In this document: one piece after another, positions 61,132 to 64,000 of the stretch | How positions within the stretch are numbered: position 1 is the stretch's first letter | Layout of the letters: every line of letters starts with the position of its first letter | NCBI GenBank assembly: GCA_963829575.1 | Contig: CAWHJF010000013.1 | Coordinates: 1-64,000, forward strand | Length of the DNA stretch: 64,000 bases | Reading direction: 5' to 3' | Source: KACC-23026 sp963829575 | Lineage (GTDB): Bacteria > Bacillota > Bacilli > Bacillales > Sporolactobacillaceae | Translations under genes and position numbers: made by a program | The notes under the pieces: model-generated | Told to the model about the DNA's origin: nothing | Seen by the model: only the letters and a program-made list of their open reading frames with translations | Databases searched by the model: none

Positions 61132-62862
61132 TTGAATTTTTACCAACCATGGTCGAATGAACAACTTAGAAAGCAAGCCTCTGTTGTTAAGGGAGAGGGT
61201 TTGCCTTCAAAAATTCTGAAGAACGGGATTATTTTGAATGCGTTTACAAAAACGTGGGAAAAAAGCCATATTTGGATTTTAGAAGACCGAATTGTCTACG
61301 TTGGGTCTGATCTGCCGCAATCGTTGGATGAGGTTGAAGTCGTGGATTGTGAAGGCAAATACGTGGTGCCGGGTTATGTAGAACCGCACGCGCATCCATT
61401 TCAACTCTACAACCCTGTTTCACTTGCAAGCTTCGCGGCAACGAGAGGCACCACTTCACTTATGTGTGATAATCTGCTATTTTTTATGCGTTTTCCAGAT
61501 GAGACGTCGTTTTCAATGATCGAGAAATTAAATGAATTGCCAACCAGTCTGTTTTGGTGGTGTCGATATGACGATCAAACGGTTGGCACAGAAACCGACT
61601 TTTCGGATGAGCGAATCGCACGCTGGTTGTCCCATCCTCTTGTTGTTCAAGGAGGGGAACTTACGGATTGGCCACGCGTTTTAAAAGGAGACGACCGCAT
61701 GTTGTCCTGGTTGTCGCAAACCCGCGCGAAGGGAAAACAAGTCGAGGGCCATCTTCCGGGCGCTTCAGAAAAGACATTAACTCAAATGGCCCTTTTAGGC
61801 GTGACCGCTGACCATGAAGCGATGAACGCAAAAGATGCGATCAACCGGCTCAAGGTTGGATTGTCAACGTCTTTAAGATACTCACCGATTCGACCGGACT
61901 TACCGGACATCCTAGCTGGTCTTGTCGAAAAAGGGATCACTCATTTCGATTCTATTTATTTAACAACAGACGGCGGGACACCCGCCTTTTGTGAACAGGG
62001 GTTAGCGGATCGTTTAGTTCGTATTGCACTGGACGCTGGCGTGCCTGAAGCGGATGCCTATATGATGGTCACCTCTAACCCTGCTAGACATTATGGGCTC
62101 AATCGCCTAATTGGTGAACTCGCACCCGGGCGAATCGCTCACATCAATATACTAGATCATCCTCAAAATCCTCTGCCTGTTAGTGTTTTGGCTAAAGGAG
62201 AATGGGTGAAAAAAGAGAACGACTTGTATCCGTTCCACGACCGTTTGTCTTTGGATCCCCTGTTTCAAGGTCTATCGATTCATTGGACGCTCAAAGAAGC
62301 GTGGCTTGAACCTATAGGTCAATATGGCTTAAGTATGGAAAATGCGGTGATTAGTCGTTTGATCGACTGGAAAGAATTAAGCAAAGAGGCTGAACTTCCT
62401 GAGGAGGCTAGTTATTTAACTTTAATTGACCGAAATGGAACGTGGCGTGTGAGCACAGTGGTTAAAGGCTTTGCTCCAAAACTCTCGGGGTTTGCTAGCA
62501 GTTATTCAGGAACCGGTGATTTCTTGTTAATTGGCACGAACAAACAAGATATTATTAGAGCTTTTGAGCGGGTGAAAGAATTAGAGGGGGGCATCGTGCT
62601 GACGGAAGATGGGCATGTACTCTCTGAGATTGCGCTCCCGCTTGGCGGGGCGCTTTCAGACTTACCGCTTCAGGACTTGATTGAGCAGGATCGCCATTTT
62701 GCCCAAACGCTTAAGACGAAAGGCTATGTTTTTCTAGATCCTTACTATAGTTTGAACTTTTTCTCGGCCATTCATTTGCCTTATGTGAGGGTAACGCCTC
62801 TTGGGTTATATGATGTCATGCGTCGAGAGGTTCTGGTGCCAGCTGTTTCCCTCACAAACTAG
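61132..62862 (+). CDS. yerA: Adenine deaminase-like amidohydrolase (YerA)
   Basis: A 576-residue metal-dependent amidohydrolase. The first metal site is H86-A-H88 in VEPHAHP; VEGHLPGA and TADHEAM supply further His residues, and the C-terminal half has the adenine-deaminase-type ADLPLQ region. It sits directly after purD, as yerA does in B. subtilis. A purine salvage role such as adenine to hypoxanthine is suggested by family and place, but the B. subtilis protein's activity is not firmly known to me. TTG 61132 is chosen for GAGGGGGG eight bases upstream. Confidence 0.87.
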   Translation: MNFYQPWSNEQLRKQASVVKGEGLPSKILKNGIILNAFTKTWEKSHIWILEDRIVYVGSDLPQSLDEVEVVDCEGKYVVPGYVEPHAHPFQLYNPVSLASFAATRGTTSLMCDNLLFFMRFPDETSFSMIEKLNELPTSLFWWCRYDDQTVGTETDFSDERIARWLSHPLVVQGGELTDWPRVLKGDDRMLSWLSQTRAKGKQVEGHLPGASEKTLTQMALLGVTADHEAMNAKDAINRLKVGLSTSLRYSPIRPDLPDILAGLVEKGITHFDSIYLTTDGGTPAFCEQGLADRLVRIALDAGVPEADAYMMVTSNPARHYGLNRLIGELAPGRIAHINILDHPQNPLPVSVLAKGEWVKKENDLYPFHDRLSLDPLFQGLSIHWTLKEAWLEPIGQYGLSMENAVISRLIDWKELSKEAELPEEASYLTLIDRNGTWRVSTVVKGFAPKLSGFASSYSGTGDFLLIGTNKQDIIRAFERVKELEGGIVLTEDGHVLSEIALPLGGALSDLPLQDLIEQDRHFAQTLKTKGYVFLDPYYSLNFFSAIHLPYVRVTPLGLYDVMRREVLVPAVSLTN

Positions 62863-62962
62863 TGGATGTGTGTTATGGGAGGATGGGGTTGGAACAATGG
62901 TCTGGAGTTGTGTATAGTTAAAAAGGGAAAGTCAACTCAAAACAAAAGCTAGGGTGACCATT

Positions 62963-64000
62963 TTGAAACGAGTTCAAGTGGCGGTCCTAATGACTGCTCT
63001 CTTATTTAGTTTAATGGCCTGCCAAAATCAGGCGAACCAAAAGCCATCTAACCAGAATCCAAACCAGACCGAGAAAGCAACACCCGCTCCAAAAAAGACC
63101 GATCAAAACCCACAAACACAAGACCAACCTGCCTCTCAACCGGTGTACCCACTTACAGGACTTCCTGCGAATGGCCCGATCGACAATAGAGTGGTTGGGG
63201 TTATGATTAATAATTATTACTTGGCACGTCCGCAGTCTGGGTTACATAAAGCCGATATCGTCTATGAAGTGTTAGCGGAAGGGCGGATCACACGCTTTCT
63301 AGCGCTCTTTCAAAGCCAACAGCCGGATGTGATTGGTCCGGTCCGAAGTGCGAGACCTTATTATATTAAACTTAATCAAGGCTACGGTGGACTGTATGTT
63401 TGTTTTGGTTGGAGTCCGCAAGCCAAAAAGATCTTAAAAAGCGGTGGCATTGACTACATACAAGGCCTGTATCATGACGGAACATGGTTTAAGCGTGTGA
63501 CTTTCCGTAAAGCCCCGCATAATGCGTATATCACGTATCAAAACATTGAAAAGGGAGCCAAAGTGTCTGGTTTTTCTATGACGCAAACGGTAAAGCCATT
63601 GCCCTTTCTAACACAAGATGAAGCCGATCAGATTTCGGGAGAGTCTGTGAATAAAGTAACCATTACATATGGCTCTGATAATGTGGTCAGCTATGTCTAT
63701 AACCCTGACAAACAACTCTTCTATCGCCATATTAATGGAAAACAGGCCGAGGATCTGGAAACCAAAACGCCGTTGACTGCAGCTAATGTATTCATTGTAA
63801 GCGCGAAGCATCGGTTCATTGACAGTTATCCGAGACGCGCGATCGATCTCGAATCAGGTGGGCCGGCCTACCTTCTTCAACACGGGAAGGTTCAGAAAGT
63901 AGAATGGAGAACTGTGAACGGCCGCATTTTACCGTACAAGGATGGAAAAGCACTTGGCTTTGTTCCAGGGCAAACCTGGATAAATGTTGTGGAAGCAAAT
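62963..64000 (+). CDS. yerB: DUF3048 lipoprotein (YerB), 3' truncated by the window
   Basis: An open frame of 346 codons that runs off the window. TTG start after AGGGTGACC. The signal peptide ends in LMAC with Cys20 lipidated; a Gln/Asn/Pro/Lys-rich linker (about 21-62) precedes the DUF3048 domain, which shows GVMINNYYLARPQSGL, ADIVYEVLAEGRITRFLA and IGPVRSARPYY. Follows yerA as in B. subtilis. Function unknown; extracellular. Confidence 0.88.
   Translation, partial: MKRVQVAVLMTALLFSLMACQNQANQKPSNQNPNQTEKATPAPKKTDQNPQTQDQPASQPVYPLTGLPANGPIDNRVVGVMINNYYLARPQSGLHKADIVYEVLAEGRITRFLALFQSQQPDVIGPVRSARPYYIKLNQGYGGLYVCFGWSPQAKKILKSGGIDYIQGLYHDGTWFKRVTFRKAPHNAYITYQNIEKGAKVSGFSMTQTVKPLPFLTQDEADQISGESVNKVTITYGSDNVVSYVYNPDKQLFYRHINGKQAEDLETKTPLTAANVFIVSAKHRFIDSYPRRAIDLESGGPAYLLQHGKVQKVEWRTVNGRILPYKDGKALGFVPGQTWINVVEAN

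Noticed and set aside
60246..61150. Repeated 65-85 codon frames (MDTSIRYCP...) in the tandem array
   Set aside because: They arise from the repeated DNA on both strands, lack ribosome sites, and change frame between copies because 194 is not divisible by three.

Overview
The window looks like a chromosomal piece of an endospore-forming, low-to-mid GC Bacillales (Bacillus-like Firmicutes). Three things support this. The gene order guaA, pbuG, UPF0316 gene, yebG, purEKBCSQLFMNHD, yerA, yerB and the MoxR/DUF58/transglutaminase trio in front of guaA match the Bacillus subtilis layout. A spore-coat module (CotH kinase, CotS-type protein, coat polysaccharide enzymes) is present. Class III fructose bisphosphatase and purine riboswitches are also typical. 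I do not assign a genus.

Region 1 (1-2186) is the tail of an rRNA operon: 23S 3' end, 5S, then 15 tRNA genes and a strong terminator. Unusual structured, duplicated pieces sit between some of the tRNAs. Region 2 (2187-10723) starts with a decayed gene copy. It continues with a divergent pair read from sigma-K-like promoters: a tiny Ser-Gly repeat protein with a double-glycine leader, and a CotH-family kinase. Next come UDP-glucose dehydrogenase, a sugar epimerase, two GT4 glycosyltransferases and a CotS-like protein, i.e. a probable spore-coat or crust polysaccharide and coat-modification island. Region 3 (11165-20362) is a GntR regulator, a complete peptide-type ABC importer, a cytoplasmic gamma-glutamyltransferase-like enzyme and a two-gene chromate-type transporter.

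Region 4 (20484-36995) is a mixed accessory and housekeeping stretch: alditol oxidase-like flavoenzyme, YwbE, class III FBPase, two membrane diguanylate cyclases, a LysR/aldehyde dehydrogenase divergent pair, two unknown exported proteins, a DinB-fold protein, a copper oxidase lipoprotein with an extra cupredoxin domain, and a broken glycosyltransferase. Dispersed palindromic repeats lie around 21.8-23.0 kb.

Region 5 (37208-64000) is the conserved core: MoxR-DUF58-TgpA, guanine riboswitch-guaA, pbuG, small membrane and stress genes, then guanine riboswitch-purEKBCSQLFMNHD making IMP, a 194-bp tandem repeat array, yerA and the truncated-by-window yerB. The guaA and purE leaders both carry C74-type (guanine/hypoxanthine) aptamers followed by terminators, so GMP synthesis and de novo purine synthesis are probably shut down together when guanine is abundant. 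The purC gene carries an apparent one-base frameshift, either a sequence error or a real purine lesion.
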